In this document: positions 1 through 8,523 of the stretch, piece after piece
How positions within the stretch are numbered: the first letter of the stretch is position 1
Layout of the letters: every line of letters starts with the position of its first letter
From: Saccharibacillus sp. CPCC 101409
GTDB lineage: Bacteria > Bacillota > Bacilli > Paenibacillales > Paenibacillaceae
NCBI RefSeq assembly: GCF_030518235.1
Contig: NZ_JAULSA010000003.1
Span: forward strand, 434,001-498,000
DNA length: 64,000 bases
Direction: 5' to 3'
The notes under the pieces: model-generated
Databases searched by the model: none
Seen by the model: only the letters and a program-made list of their open reading frames with translations
What the model was told of the DNA's origin: nothing
Made by a program: the position numbers and the translations under genes

Positions 1-503
1 TGAACGAAGGGCGCATCGAGCAGAGCGGCACGCCGAACGATATTTACGACGAGCCGATCAACCGCTTCGTGGCGGACTTTATCGGGGAATCGAATATGGT
101 GCCGGGCGTGATGATCGAGGACTATCTGGTCGAGTTCAACGGCAAAAGGTTCGAGTGCGTCGACGCCGGCCTGCGCGCAAACGAGCCGATCGAGATCGTC
201 ATCCGTCCGGAAGACCTGGAGATCACCGCGCAGGAAGCCGGAAAGCTCAAAGTCAAAGTCGATACGCAGCTGTTCCGCGGCGTCCACTACGAGATCAGCT
301 GCTACGACGAATCCGGCCAGGAATGGCTGGTCCATTCGACCAGGCGGGCCGAGGTGGGCGCGCAGATCGGCCTGACGTTCGAACCGGAAGCGATCCACGT
401 CATGCGCTTCGGGGAAACGGAGGAAGAGTTCGACCGACGACTCGAAGCCTACGAGGACGACGAAGACGAAGCGGAAACGCCGGGAGCGGGCCATGAACGG
501 TAA
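1..503 (+). CDS. potA: Spermidine/putrescine ABC transporter ATPase, C-terminal part (5' truncated by window edge)
   Basis: This is the end of PotA, the cytoplasmic ATP-hydrolysing subunit of the polyamine importer. The reading frame is already open at base 3 and encodes the typical ABC tail ([20 protein letters not shown], residues just inside the window) followed by a TOBE-like regulatory domain. Walker A, signature and Walker B motifs lie upstream of the window and cannot be seen. The protein ends in an acidic tail rich in E and D. The stop codon overlaps the potB start by 11 bases, which indicates translational coupling in a potABCD operon. The ATG at 69 is internal and is not the true start. 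Confidence 0.93.
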   Translation, partial: NEGRIEQSGTPNDIYDEPINRFVADFIGESNMVPGVMIEDYLVEFNGKRFECVDAGLRANEPIEIVIRPEDLEITAQEAGKLKVKVDTQLFRGVHYEISCYDESGQEWLVHSTRRAEVGAQIGLTFEPEAIHVMRFGETEEEFDRRLEAYEDDEDEAETPGAGHER

Positions 504-1314
504 AAGCAGCGGAAACGCGCGGTCGCTCGCCTACATTCCGTACTATTTGTGGGTGGCGTTGTTCGTCATCGCGCCTGTCGTGCTGGTCGTGTACTACTCG
601 CTGTTCGACGTGGACGGCAATCTGACGTTTTCCAACTATGTGGACTTTTTTACGCCCGTATACCTGAAAATGACGATCAGTTCGTTCTGGTACGCGTTCC
701 TGATTACGCTGTTCTCGCTGCTGATCGCGTATCCGGCGGCGTTCCTGCTCACGCGGACCAAGCACAAGCAGCTCTGGCTGCTGCTGATCATCCTGCCGAC
801 GTGGATCAACCTGCTGCTGAAAACGTACGCGTTTATCGGCATCTTCGGCACGTACGGCCCGATCAACGCGCTGCTGGGCTCGATCGGTTTCGGCGAGAAA
901 CAGCTGCTGTTTACGAGCGGCAGCTTCGTGTTCGTGTCGATCTACATTTTCGTGCCGTTTATGATCATGCCGATCTACAACGCGCTGGAAGAACTGAACG
1001 TATCGCTGACCGACGCGGCCCGCGACCTCGGCGCCTCGGGCTGGATCACGTTCAGACGGGTTGTTTTTCCGCTGACGCTCTCGGGCGTGAAATCGGGCTG
1101 CATCTCGGTGTTTATACCGGCGCTGTCGCTGTTTATGATTACGCGCCTGATCGCCGGCAACAAAGTGATTACGCTCGGCACGGCGATCGAACAGCACTTT
1201 CTCGTTACGCAGGATTGGGGCATGGGCTCGACCGTCGCCGTGTTCCTGATCGTGGCGATGGCCGTCATTATGTTCCTGACCGGCGGCAGCGGTAAGAAAG
1301 GGGTGCGGAGATGA
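493..1314 (+). CDS. potB: Spermidine/putrescine ABC transporter permease PotB
   Basis: Inner-membrane permease of the polyamine importer, 273 residues, which is normal for PotB. About six hydrophobic segments are visible. The EAA-type cytoplasmic loop that docks with PotA shows DAARDLGAS near residue 175. The ATG at 493 has a GGGAG-like ribosome site 6 bases upstream and overlaps the end of potA. The end overlaps potC by four bases (ATGA), so the two permeases are probably made in equal amounts. Confidence 0.93.
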   Translation: MNGKSSGNARSLAYIPYYLWVALFVIAPVVLVVYYSLFDVDGNLTFSNYVDFFTPVYLKMTISSFWYAFLITLFSLLIAYPAAFLLTRTKHKQLWLLLIILPTWINLLLKTYAFIGIFGTYGPINALLGSIGFGEKQLLFTSGSFVFVSIYIFVPFMIMPIYNALEELNVSLTDAARDLGASGWITFRRVVFPLTLSGVKSGCISVFIPALSLFMITRLIAGNKVITLGTAIEQHFLVTQDWGMGSTVAVFLIVAMAVIMFLTGGSGKKGVRR

Positions 1315-2132
1315 GGAAAAAGAACGGGATCTCCAACTTGTACCTGGTGCTGGTGTTCGCCGTGCTGTACGCGCCGATTCTGTACCTGATGTTCTATTCG
1401 TTCAACAGCGGCGGCACCATGCACGACTTCGAAGGTTTTACGCTGGATTATTATAAAGAAGTATTTGCCGATACGCGGCTGATTATTATCGTCATCAACA
1501 CGCTGGTCATCGCGCTGCTGTCGTCGACGATCGCGACCGTCATCGCCGTATTCGGCTCGCTCGCGATCCAGAGCATCCGCCGCAGCCGCGTGCAAAACAC
1601 GCTGCTGTCGCTCAACAATGTCCTGATCGTCAGCCCGGACGTCATTATCGGCGCTTCGTTCCTGATCCTGTTTACGCTGGTCGGGGTCAAGCTCGGCTTC
1701 GCGTCGGTGCTGATCTCCCACGTGGCGTTCAGCATCCCGATCGCGGTGCTGATGATCCTGCCGCGGCTCCAGGAGATGAGCCCGACGCTGATCGACGCGG
1801 CCCGCGACCTGGGCGCAAGCCGGCGCGACGTGCTGGCGAAAGTCATTCTGCCGTTTATCCGTCCGGGCATCTTCAGCGGATTTTTCATGGCGCTGACGTA
1901 CTCGCTGGACGACTTCGCCGTCACGTTCTTCGTGACGGGCAGCGGCTATTCGACGCTCGCCGTCGAGATTTATTCGCGGGCGCGGCAGGGCGTGTCGCTG
2001 TCGATCAACGCGCTGTCCACGCTGATCTTCCTGTTTACCGTATTCCTCGTCGTCGCGTACTACATTTCGACGCGGCGCGGCGAGAAGCGGAAAAACGGCG
2101 AGCCCGCCGCGCGGATGGGGGTGCCGAGATGA
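1311..2132 (+). CDS. potC: Spermidine/putrescine ABC transporter permease PotC
   Basis: Second permease subunit, 273 residues, forming the membrane channel with PotB. It has about six membrane segments and a conserved EAA loop ([17 protein letters not shown], around residues 163-180). The ATGA overlaps at both ends, with potB upstream and potD downstream, show a tightly coupled operon. PotC is told apart from PotB by its place before potD and by its N-terminal YAPILYLMFYSFN segment. Confidence 0.93.
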   Translation: MRKKNGISNLYLVLVFAVLYAPILYLMFYSFNSGGTMHDFEGFTLDYYKEVFADTRLIIIVINTLVIALLSSTIATVIAVFGSLAIQSIRRSRVQNTLLSLNNVLIVSPDVIIGASFLILFTLVGVKLGFASVLISHVAFSIPIAVLMILPRLQEMSPTLIDAARDLGASRRDVLAKVILPFIRPGIFSGFFMALTYSLDDFAVTFFVTGSGYSTLAVEIYSRARQGVSLSINALSTLIFLFTVFLVVAYYISTRRGEKRKNGEPAARMGVPR

Positions 2133-3199
2133 AGTCGATGAGCCGCGTGCTGATCCTGATTCTGGCGGTTTCCTTCGCGCTGATGTTCCTGGCGAACCGG
2201 CTCAACTCCAGCCAGGGCTATACGAGCGGAAACACGCTGACCATCTACAACTGGGGCGATTATATCGATCCCGAACTGCTGGACCGTTTCCAGGAAGAAA
2301 CGGGCATCACGGTCATCTACCAGACGTTCGATTCGAACGAAGCGATGCTGACCAAGATCGAGCAGGGCGGCACCACGTTCGACGTGGCCGTGCCGTCCGA
2401 TTACGCGATCGAGAAGATGCGGGAAGAAGACCTGCTGATTCCGCTCGACCACGACAAGATTCCAAATATGGCCAATATCGATCCCAAGTTCCTGAACCTG
2501 TCGTTCGACCCGGACAACCAATACTCGATGCCTTACTTCTGGGGCACGCTCGGCGTCGTGTACAACCCGAACCTGACCGACCTGACGTTCAAGAGCTGGG
2601 CAGACCTGTGGGACCCGTCGCTGCGCAACGATATCCTGCTGACGGACGGCGCCCGGGAAGTAATCGGAACGGGGCTCGCCAGCCTCGGCTATTCGCTTAA
2701 CGAGACGAACGAAGAGCATCTTCAGCAGGCGCTGAATAAGCTGAACGAACTGTCCCCGAACGTCAAAGCGATCGTCGGCGACGAGATCAAGCTGCTGCTG
2801 GCGAACGGCGAAGCGGCGGCGGGGCTGGTGTTCTCGGGCGACGCGTCGGAGATCATGAGCGAGAACGAGGAACTGGATTACGTGGTGCCGGAGGAAGGGT
2901 CCAATCTGTACTTCGACAACATGGTCGTTCCGAAAACGGCGCAGAACGTCGACGGGGCGATGCAGTTTATCAACTTTATGCTCGACCCGGAAGTGAACGC
3001 GCAGAATACGGAGTACGTCGGCTATTCGACCCCGAACGACGCCGCGCTCGGCCTGCTGCCGGAAGACATTTCGGGCGACGAACGTTTCTACCCGCCGGAC
3101 AGCCTGACCGAACAGCTTGAAGTATACGAGAATCTGGGCAAAAAGATGCTGGTGCACTACAACGAGCTGTTCCTGCAATTTAAAATGAACGGGGCTTGA
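2129..3199 (+). CDS. potD: Spermidine/putrescine-binding protein PotD
   Basis: Extracellular polyamine-binding component, 356 residues. After an N-terminal hydrophobic segment (about residues 7-22) comes the family hallmark LTIYNWGDYIDPELLDRF, with the substrate-pocket motifs DVAVPSDYAIEKM and the later YSTPNDAAL. Unlike many Gram-positive binding proteins there is no cysteine after the hydrophobic segment, so no lipobox. The protein is therefore probably held by an uncleaved signal anchor or released after cleavage. It overlaps potC by four bases and is followed by a terminator, so it closes the operon. Confidence 0.92.
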   Translation: MKSMSRVLILILAVSFALMFLANRLNSSQGYTSGNTLTIYNWGDYIDPELLDRFQEETGITVIYQTFDSNEAMLTKIEQGGTTFDVAVPSDYAIEKMREEDLLIPLDHDKIPNMANIDPKFLNLSFDPDNQYSMPYFWGTLGVVYNPNLTDLTFKSWADLWDPSLRNDILLTDGAREVIGTGLASLGYSLNETNEEHLQQALNKLNELSPNVKAIVGDEIKLLLANGEAAAGLVFSGDASEIMSENEELDYVVPEEGSNLYFDNMVVPKTAQNVDGAMQFINFMLDPEVNAQNTEYVGYSTPNDAALGLLPEDISGDERFYPPDSLTEQLEVYENLGKKMLVHYNELFLQFKMNGA

Positions 3200-3250
3200 C
3201 CGGCGGAACGGAAAGCTCCGGGCGCGGGCACGGATAAAGTAAACAAAAGC

Positions 3251-3299
3251 AAACGGCTTCGCAATCCACGGCGGCAAGTGGACGGCGAAGCCGTTTTTT
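3251..3299 (+). terminator. Rho-independent terminator of potABCD
   Basis: An 11-bp perfect stem (AACGGCTTCGC at 3251-3261 with its complement at 3284-3294) is followed by a T run. It lies 50 bases after potD and before the convergent blaR1-like gene. Confidence 0.85.
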
Positions 3300-3335
3300 G
3301 TGCGCGCTGCCCGGTTGTCCGGGCTGTTCGGTCCG

Positions 3336-4964
3336 TTATCCTTCCAGTCCGTAAGAGGCGATCGTCCAGCCGTTTTCGGTTTCTTGCATTTCCAGTGTCA
3401 GATAGTAAAGCATACCTCTGTCCGAATAGTACAGCTCCATCGACACGCCTTGCAGTCTACCCGGTCTGTCTTCGATGATGAACTTAAGATTGACGGATTG
3501 TATCGTCTGATTATCGGTTTTCGAAGGATAATGGTTTCTTCTGCGATCGGGATCGGTCAAATAAGCGTTCATCTTCTCGCGATCGCCTGCAAGATAAGCT
3601 TCCGTGAACGTTCTGGCTGTCTGCTGCAGGTCGCGTCCGCTCTCGCTGTTCAGAAAATCGCGGGATGCGTCGTCCCGGACCGTTGTGCGGTAAGGAAGGT
3701 TTCCTTCGGTCGGCTTCGCCGGAGCCGGCTCGTTCGTTTCCGTGGAGGCGTCCGATTGCGGAGGCTCGGTTTTTTCCGCGGAAGAAGGGTTATCGGCCGG
3801 TTCGCTCTTGTCCGAATCTTCGGGCTCGGCCGCTTCGGGTTCGGACACTGCCGGCTCGGGTACTTCGGATTCGGACTCTTTCCCAGAAGCGGCGGGGTCC
3901 GACGCGGTCGCAGATTCGGCGGTCTGGCGCGGTTCCGTTCCGCACGCCACCAGAACGCCGGAAGACACCAGCAACGCGGATAGCAGCAGTCCGGCCGGCA
4001 GTCCGCCGGATTTGCTTCGCGTATCGAGAATGCTCGCGAAGCGGCGCAGCATCGCTTTTCTGCCTCCGGTAAAAGGGGTGCATAAAGCCGAATTTCTGCC
4101 CGACTGCGCGCTCATCATGGACAGGATGACTTCGCTGTACCGTTTGCGGTACTCCAGGCCTCGGCCTTTGACGGCTTCGCTGTCGCAGACGTGTTCGACG
4201 TCTCGGCCGGCTTCCCGAGCGAGCAGATGCACGAACGGATTGAACCAGTGCGCCGACTGCGCGGCAAGCAGAACGGTTTTGTAAACGAGATGGCGCTGTT
4301 TATGGTGAATAAGTTCATGCCTGAAAATGACCTCCAACTGCTGTCGGTCGTACGTCCCGGCGGGCAGCCAGACGGTCGCGCGCAGCAGTCCGGTCAGCAT
4401 TGGCCCGTTCAGCGCGCGGCTCGTTCTGAGCCGGACGTTTCCGCGGATGCCGAGTTCGGACAGGGTTTGCGCGAACGTTTCGACGTGGTCCGGATCGGTG
4501 GCGTTTCTCGCCCATCTGCGGACTTTGCGCATATACAGCAGATGCCCGGCAATATGGAATGCGGGGAAAGCAATCGCGCCCGCAAGCCAGACGAATAACG
4601 CGATCTGCGCCGCCGTCATGGACGCCTTCGCCGAAGCGAGAAAGCTATCGCCTGTCTTCGTATTGCCCGGCATTCCGGATGCCGCTTCTTTGCCGGCCAC
4701 GGTATCCGCCGCAGAGACGGCTTCGGCCGGAAAAGCAGGCTCTGCCGATTCGACGGCGGCCGGACGCTCGATCTGCAAAGGCGCTTGAGGCAGCGAGAAG
4801 TTAAGCGGAATCAGCAGCCGGATCGCCACGGCGAGCCAGATCCAGTACCGCCATTTGGCCGCGTACCGCCTGCCTGTCAGCGGGCGGAGCAGCAGCAGCG
4901 CCAGGATCACGAGCGAAGCGCCCAGCGTAATTTCGATCAGAGTCGCCAACAGATGTTCAAGCAA
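3336..4964 (-). CDS. BlaR1/MecR1-family M56 membrane metallopeptidase with atypical C-terminal domain
   Basis: Antirepressor-type membrane protease, 542 residues. In the known family a zinc protease domain inactivates the BlaI repressor after an external signal. Hydrophobic segments lie near residues 5-27, 40-55 and 118-145, and the zinc motif HELIHH starts at residue 216, with the downstream glutamate in DVEHVCDSEAVKG. A further membrane segment (LLLSALLVSSGVLVAC) follows near residue 330. The exported part is not the penicillin-binding sensor of BlaR1. It is an acidic linker rich in E, S, P and A (about 340-420) and then a short domain that looks NTF2-like (DLQQTARTFTEAYLAGDREK). The signal sensed is therefore probably not a beta-lactam. 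The gene lies 31 bases downstream of the BlaI-like gene, in one operon. Confidence 0.85.
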   Translation of the reverse strand: MLEHLLATLIEITLGASLVILALLLLRPLTGRRYAAKWRYWIWLAVAIRLLIPLNFSLPQAPLQIERPAAVESAEPAFPAEAVSAADTVAGKEAASGMPGNTKTGDSFLASAKASMTAAQIALFVWLAGAIAFPAFHIAGHLLYMRKVRRWARNATDPDHVETFAQTLSELGIRGNVRLRTSRALNGPMLTGLLRATVWLPAGTYDRQQLEVIFRHELIHHKQRHLVYKTVLLAAQSAHWFNPFVHLLAREAGRDVEHVCDSEAVKGRGLEYRKRYSEVILSMMSAQSGRNSALCTPFTGGRKAMLRRFASILDTRSKSGGLPAGLLLSALLVSSGVLVACGTEPRQTAESATASDPAASGKESESEVPEPAVSEPEAAEPEDSDKSEPADNPSSAEKTEPPQSDASTETNEPAPAKPTEGNLPYRTTVRDDASRDFLNSESGRDLQQTARTFTEAYLAGDREKMNAYLTDPDRRRNHYPSKTDNQTIQSVNLKFIIEDRPGRLQGVSMELYYSDRGMLYYLTLEMQETENGWTIASYGLEG

Positions 4965-4995
4965 AGTCAGTCCTCCTTTAGGGGATCTTCCAAGC

Positions 4996-5403
4996 TTAAT
5001 CCTTGTCTTTGTTCGAGTGGGCGTCGTTGGTTCGGTCGTCGATAAAATCGCGCAGTTCCTTCAAATCTTTTTCCGTCAGCGAATCGCTCTCGTACAAGGA
5101 CACCACGAAGCTTTTCAGGGAATTGCCGTACAGCTTCTCCAGGATCGTTTTGCTTTCGCTTTTCAAATACGTGTTCTCGTCGACGACGGCCCGGTACGCA
5201 TTGAATCTGCCTCGACGCTCGCTGGACACGAAGCCGCGTTCCTGCAGCCGGTTCAAAAAGTTGAGCACCGTGGTGACGCCCCAGGTCTTGCTGCCTTCCA
5301 GCGCTTTCATAATATCCGCGGACGTTACAGGCTGCGGCGAATCCCAGATGATCTTCATGACTTCAAGCTCCGCATCCGGCAGCCGTCCCGATTTGTTTTT
5401 CAT
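4996..5403 (-). CDS. BlaI/MecI-family transcriptional repressor
   Basis: Winged-helix repressor of 135 residues, the usual BlaI length. The N-terminus (LPDAELEVMKIIWDSPQPVT) and the recognition-helix region (TWGVTTVLNFLNRLQERGFV) are typical, followed by a dimerisation half. The ATG at 5403 has GGAG about 8 bases upstream. It is expected to repress its own operon with the M56 protease gene, and a strong inverted repeat sits directly upstream. The family is also used for regulation unrelated to antibiotics. Confidence 0.9.
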   Translation of the reverse strand: MKNKSGRLPDAELEVMKIIWDSPQPVTSADIMKALEGSKTWGVTTVLNFLNRLQERGFVSSERRGRFNAYRAVVDENTYLKSESKTILEKLYGNSLKSFVVSLYESDSLTEKDLKELRDFIDDRTNDAHSNKDKD

Positions 5404-5415
5404 CCTGCACGCTCC

Positions 5416-5466
5416 TTATTCGACAAATGGTGAATTAATTAAGTTGATTTTACATTTGTCGAATAA
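5416..5466. promoter_or_regulatory. Probable BlaI-type operator: perfect 14-bp inverted repeat
   Basis: TTATTCGACAAATG at 5416-5429 is exactly complementary to CATTTGTCGAATAA at 5453-5466, with a 23-bp AT-rich spacer. Each arm contains an ACAAATG/CATTTGT core like the TACA-TGTA cores of known BlaI sites. It begins 12 bases upstream of the repressor start codon, so autoregulation is likely. It is also about 90 bp from the acyltransferase promoter. Confidence 0.7.
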
Positions 5467-5552
5467 AGAAGTCAACTCCTCCAATGTGTGTTCCGGCAAA
5501 ATGAAAGCTGGAAAAAAACGACTCAATTCTGGCTATCGCGGCGACTCCTGCT

Positions 5553-5558
5553 TATAAT
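5553..5558 (+). promoter_or_regulatory. -10 element TATAAT upstream of the acyltransferase gene
   Basis: A perfect TATAAT is present at 5553-5558 but no good -35 is visible. A transcript starting near 5565 would leave no room for a ribosome site before the TTG at 5573. This supports the ATG at 5651 as the start of the next gene. Confidence 0.5.
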
Positions 5559-5650
5559 AAGACATAGTTATCTTGAACCGGACCGCTGCTTGGCGGCTCG
5601 AATTCCCGCCGGAGAACGACAGAATCCGAATCAGCGAAAGGGCAGAGGCC

Positions 5651-7576
5651 ATGATCAACGGACAACACGCAGGCAACGAGGCGAAAAGCGAGAATCGGCG
5701 TTACGGCAGCGATTCCCGGGCATCGGGCGGACGGACTTCCGCCGCCGAGCGGCCGAAGCACAATGCGGGCCGCTATATGCCGGGACTGGACGGACTGCGG
5801 GCGCTGGCCGTACTGGCGGTCATTTTTTATCATCTTCATACGGAATGGGCGCCCGGCGGACTGCTCGGCGTCACGATGTTCTTCGTGCTGTCGGGCTATC
5901 TGATCACGGATATCCTGATGGCGCAGTGGGACCGAATGGGCCGCTTCGACATGAAAGACTTCTGGGTGCGGCGCGCGAAGCGGCTGCTGCCGGCCATGCT
6001 GGCCGTCGTGCTGGCGACGGTGCTGTGGTCGATCGTCGTCGACCGGTCCCGGCTGCCGGCCATGCTCGGCGACGTTCCGGCGGCGCTGCTGTACTACAGC
6101 AACTGGTGGCTGATCTTCCACGAAGTCTCGTACTTCCAGAGCTTCGGCCCGCTGTCGCCGCTCGGCCACCTCTGGTCGCTGGCGGTCGAAGAGCAGTTCT
6201 ATATCTTCTGGCCGGTGCTGCTCGGCATCGGGCTGATCCTGGCCAACAAGCGGCGCGCAAGGCTGGCGCTGGTGCTGGCCGGCCTGTCGCTGGCTTCGGC
6301 GCTGGCCATGGGCATCATGTATCATCCCGGCGAAGATCCGAGCCGGGTCTACTACGGTACCGATACGCGGCTGTTCTCGCTGCTGATCGGCGCGGCGCTC
6401 GCCGTCGTCTGGCCGAGCCGCAAGCTCAAAACGAATATTTCGAAATCCGCGACGAAGACGCTCGATATCACGGCGACGATCTGCCTGATCGTGATCGCGG
6501 TGCTGATCTTCAAGTCGAACGATTACGGCACGTTCCTGTACCGGGGCGGCATGGTGCTGCTGTCGCTGGCGACGACGATTCTCGTCGCCGCGCTGGCTCA
6601 TCCGGCCTGCCGCCTCGGCCGGGTGCTGGGCGCGAAGCCGCTGCGCTGGATCGGCGCCCGCTCGTACGGGCTGTATCTGTGGCACTATCCGGTGATTGTG
6701 CTGACGACTCCGCTCGTCAACACGGGCGGACCGAATATCACGCGGATTCTGCTGCAATTGCTGGTCAGCTTCGCGCTGGCGGCGCTGTCTTACCGCTATA
6801 TCGAGCAGCCGGTGCGTACAGGCGAATTCGGCAAATGGTGGCGGCGCGTCATGCGCGCGCCGGGCGCGGGACGCAAACGGCTTGCAAGCACGCTGGGCGG
6901 AACCGCGGCGGGCATTCTGCTGCTGGGCGTGCTCATGAATGTGCTGGCGCCAGCGCCGGAAGAGCAGACGCCTTACGCGGGCACCGAAGCCGCGGCCGCC
7001 GAGCCGCAGCCGGGCGCGGCGGCGGGAACGCCGGAAAGCGGCGCGCAGGCCGCCGGGGCGGAAGCTTCGGCCGGGACCGGCGAAGCGGCGGCGCTGCCGG
7101 CGGGAGCGGGCATCGGCATCACGGCGATCGGCGACTCCGTCATGCTCGATATCGAGCCGTACCTGGCGGCCGAGCTGCCGGGCATCACAGTCGACGGACT
7201 GGTCGGCCGCCAGATGTCGCAGGCTCCGGCGCTGATTACCGAACTGGAATCGCGGAACCGGATCGGCAGCACGGTGGTGATCGAGCTGGGCACCAACGGC
7301 TCGTTTACCGACGAACAGCTCGACACGCTGCTCGCCGAGCTGACGGACGTGAGAAAGATCGTGCTGATGAATACCCGGGTTCCCCGTCCGTGGGAACAGG
7401 TCGTCAACGCGGCGCTGGAACGCGCGGCGCAGCGCGACGAGCGGATCACGCTCGTCGACTGGTACTCGGCCAGCGCCGGCCGCGACGATTATTTCGCCAA
7501 GGACGGCGTGCACCTGATGCCGGCCGGAGCGCGGGCGTACACGGAACTGCTGGTGGACGCGCTGCGCGGCGCATAA
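5651..7576 (+). CDS. OatA-like membrane acyltransferase with C-terminal SGNH domain
   Basis: Two-domain acetyltransferase of the OatA/acyltransferase-3 family, about 641 residues from this start. The N-terminal part begins with YMPGLDGLRALAVLAVIFYH, containing the conserved histidine, and has about ten or eleven membrane helices. An A/E/P/G-rich linker leads to an extracytoplasmic SGNH domain with GDSVML (block I serine), a block III-like GTNG, and DGVHL (Asp/His of block V). Family members O-acetylate peptidoglycan or secondary polymers outside the membrane. The ATG at 5651 has AAAGGG 8 bases upstream. An upstream in-frame TTG at 5573 is less likely because a -10 element lies just before it. 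The gene is monocistronic. Confidence 0.88.
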   Translation: MINGQHAGNEAKSENRRYGSDSRASGGRTSAAERPKHNAGRYMPGLDGLRALAVLAVIFYHLHTEWAPGGLLGVTMFFVLSGYLITDILMAQWDRMGRFDMKDFWVRRAKRLLPAMLAVVLATVLWSIVVDRSRLPAMLGDVPAALLYYSNWWLIFHEVSYFQSFGPLSPLGHLWSLAVEEQFYIFWPVLLGIGLILANKRRARLALVLAGLSLASALAMGIMYHPGEDPSRVYYGTDTRLFSLLIGAALAVVWPSRKLKTNISKSATKTLDITATICLIVIAVLIFKSNDYGTFLYRGGMVLLSLATTILVAALAHPACRLGRVLGAKPLRWIGARSYGLYLWHYPVIVLTTPLVNTGGPNITRILLQLLVSFALAALSYRYIEQPVRTGEFGKWWRRVMRAPGAGRKRLASTLGGTAAGILLLGVLMNVLAPAPEEQTPYAGTEAAAAEPQPGAAAGTPESGAQAAGAEASAGTGEAAALPAGAGIGITAIGDSVMLDIEPYLAAELPGITVDGLVGRQMSQAPALITELESRNRIGSTVVIELGTNGSFTDEQLDTLLAELTDVRKIVLMNTRVPRPWEQVVNAALERAAQRDERITLVDWYSASAGRDDYFAKDGVHLMPAGARAYTELLVDALRGA

Positions 7577-7595
7577 ATCGGCAGATAGATATATG

Positions 7596-7645
7596 AAGGG
7601 ATGGGGCGCTTTCGCTGCGGCGAAGCGGAGCCCATCCCTTTTTTT
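7596..7645 (+). terminator. Terminator of the acyltransferase gene
   Basis: A 10-bp perfect stem (AAGGGATGGG at 7596-7605 with CCCATCCCTT at 7631-7640) is followed by seven T. Confidence 0.85.
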
Positions 7646-7680
7646 GAATGTGCGCATAGACACCGTTACGGTTTCGAACC

Positions 7681-7737
7681 CGCGCCAAAAAGCTCCCGCT
7701 TTCCGCTTATCGCGAAAAACGGGAGCTTTTTGGCGCG
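7681..7737. terminator. Long hairpin terminator, mainly serving the minus-strand membrane protein gene
   Basis: An 18-bp perfect inverted repeat (7681-7698 with 7720-7737) has a GC core flanked by A and T runs, so it can work in both directions. It lies 29 bases past the stop of the minus-strand gene ending at 7766. Confidence 0.75.
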
Positions 7738-7765
7738 TTTTGCGTTTATCGACCCGGCCGCCCGA

Positions 7766-8275
7766 TCAATGTCTGACTTTCCGGCGGGACGAGAGCAGCA
7801 GCAGAACGCCCGCCCCGATCAGCAGGAACACCAGCACCGGCTGGCCCAGGAAGACGCCGGTGGTTAGCGCCGAGATCGAGAACACGGCGAAGAACAGCAG
7901 CGACAGCACGGTCAGGATGTTGATCGGGATCAGCAGCCAGCGGTTGCGGCCGCCGAACCAGTAGAATTCGAACAATCCGACCGCGGGAGCCAGGATAAAG
8001 CCCGGCCACATGATATCCCAGCTGCCGAACAGCATGGCGATCTGGCAGACGATGGCGACCGTCACCAGCAGGCCGCCCGGAATCAGCAGCCCCGGCGCCC
8101 GGCCGTGCGTCATCGAGAAATACATCCAGTGGAAAAACAGACCGAGCGGCAGAATGAACAGCGAAGCCCAGAAGTAGCCGAAGATCGAACCCGGCGTCAT
8201 GCCCGTGCTCTGGCCGAACAGCATGTAAGCGCCGAGCAGGATCAGCAGCGGGCCCAGAATCGCTTTTTTTGCCAT
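7766..8275 (-). CDS. Small multi-pass membrane protein, LiaF/DUF5668-like N-terminal region
   Basis: Hydrophobic protein of 169 residues with about five predicted membrane segments (near residues 5-20, 33-50, 63-85, 88-105, 115-160) and a short basic tail (SSRRKVRH). The N-terminal GPLLILLGAYMLFGQ pattern resembles the four-helix membrane regions of LiaF/DUF5668 proteins, but I cannot assign a function. The ATG at 8275 has an AAGGAGG-like site just upstream. The gene follows the DUF2207 gene on the same strand after a 248-bp gap and ends at a strong hairpin. Confidence 0.75.
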   Translation of the reverse strand: MAKKAILGPLLILLGAYMLFGQSTGMTPGSIFGYFWASLFILPLGLFFHWMYFSMTHGRAPGLLIPGGLLVTVAIVCQIAMLFGSWDIMWPGFILAPAVGLFEFYWFGGRNRWLLIPINILTVLSLLFFAVFSISALTTGVFLGQPVLVFLLIGAGVLLLLSSRRKVRH

Positions 8276-8523
8276 CGCAATTCCTCCTTTTCTTTTATGT
8301 AGAATATAAATCGGCGATAGCGTTAACCCGACAGGTCCGATAAAGCTTGGACGAGCTTGCGTTTCCTATTTACTTTTCTTATTCTACGCCGGGCGGAAGC
8401 CTCTTTCCTCGTCCAGCGGGTGGAAATGGCCTCGGTCCCGAGACCGATTTGCGGAGCGGCGGCTGCCTGCGCGGCACTCGTGCAGAGGGCTGCAGCCTGC
8501 CCGCGCTCTTCGTCCCGGAGCAT

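Noticed and set aside
8323-8523. Possible 66-residue minus-strand protein between two membrane protein genes
   Set aside because: No ribosome site, composition of a shadow frame, and no recognisable pattern.
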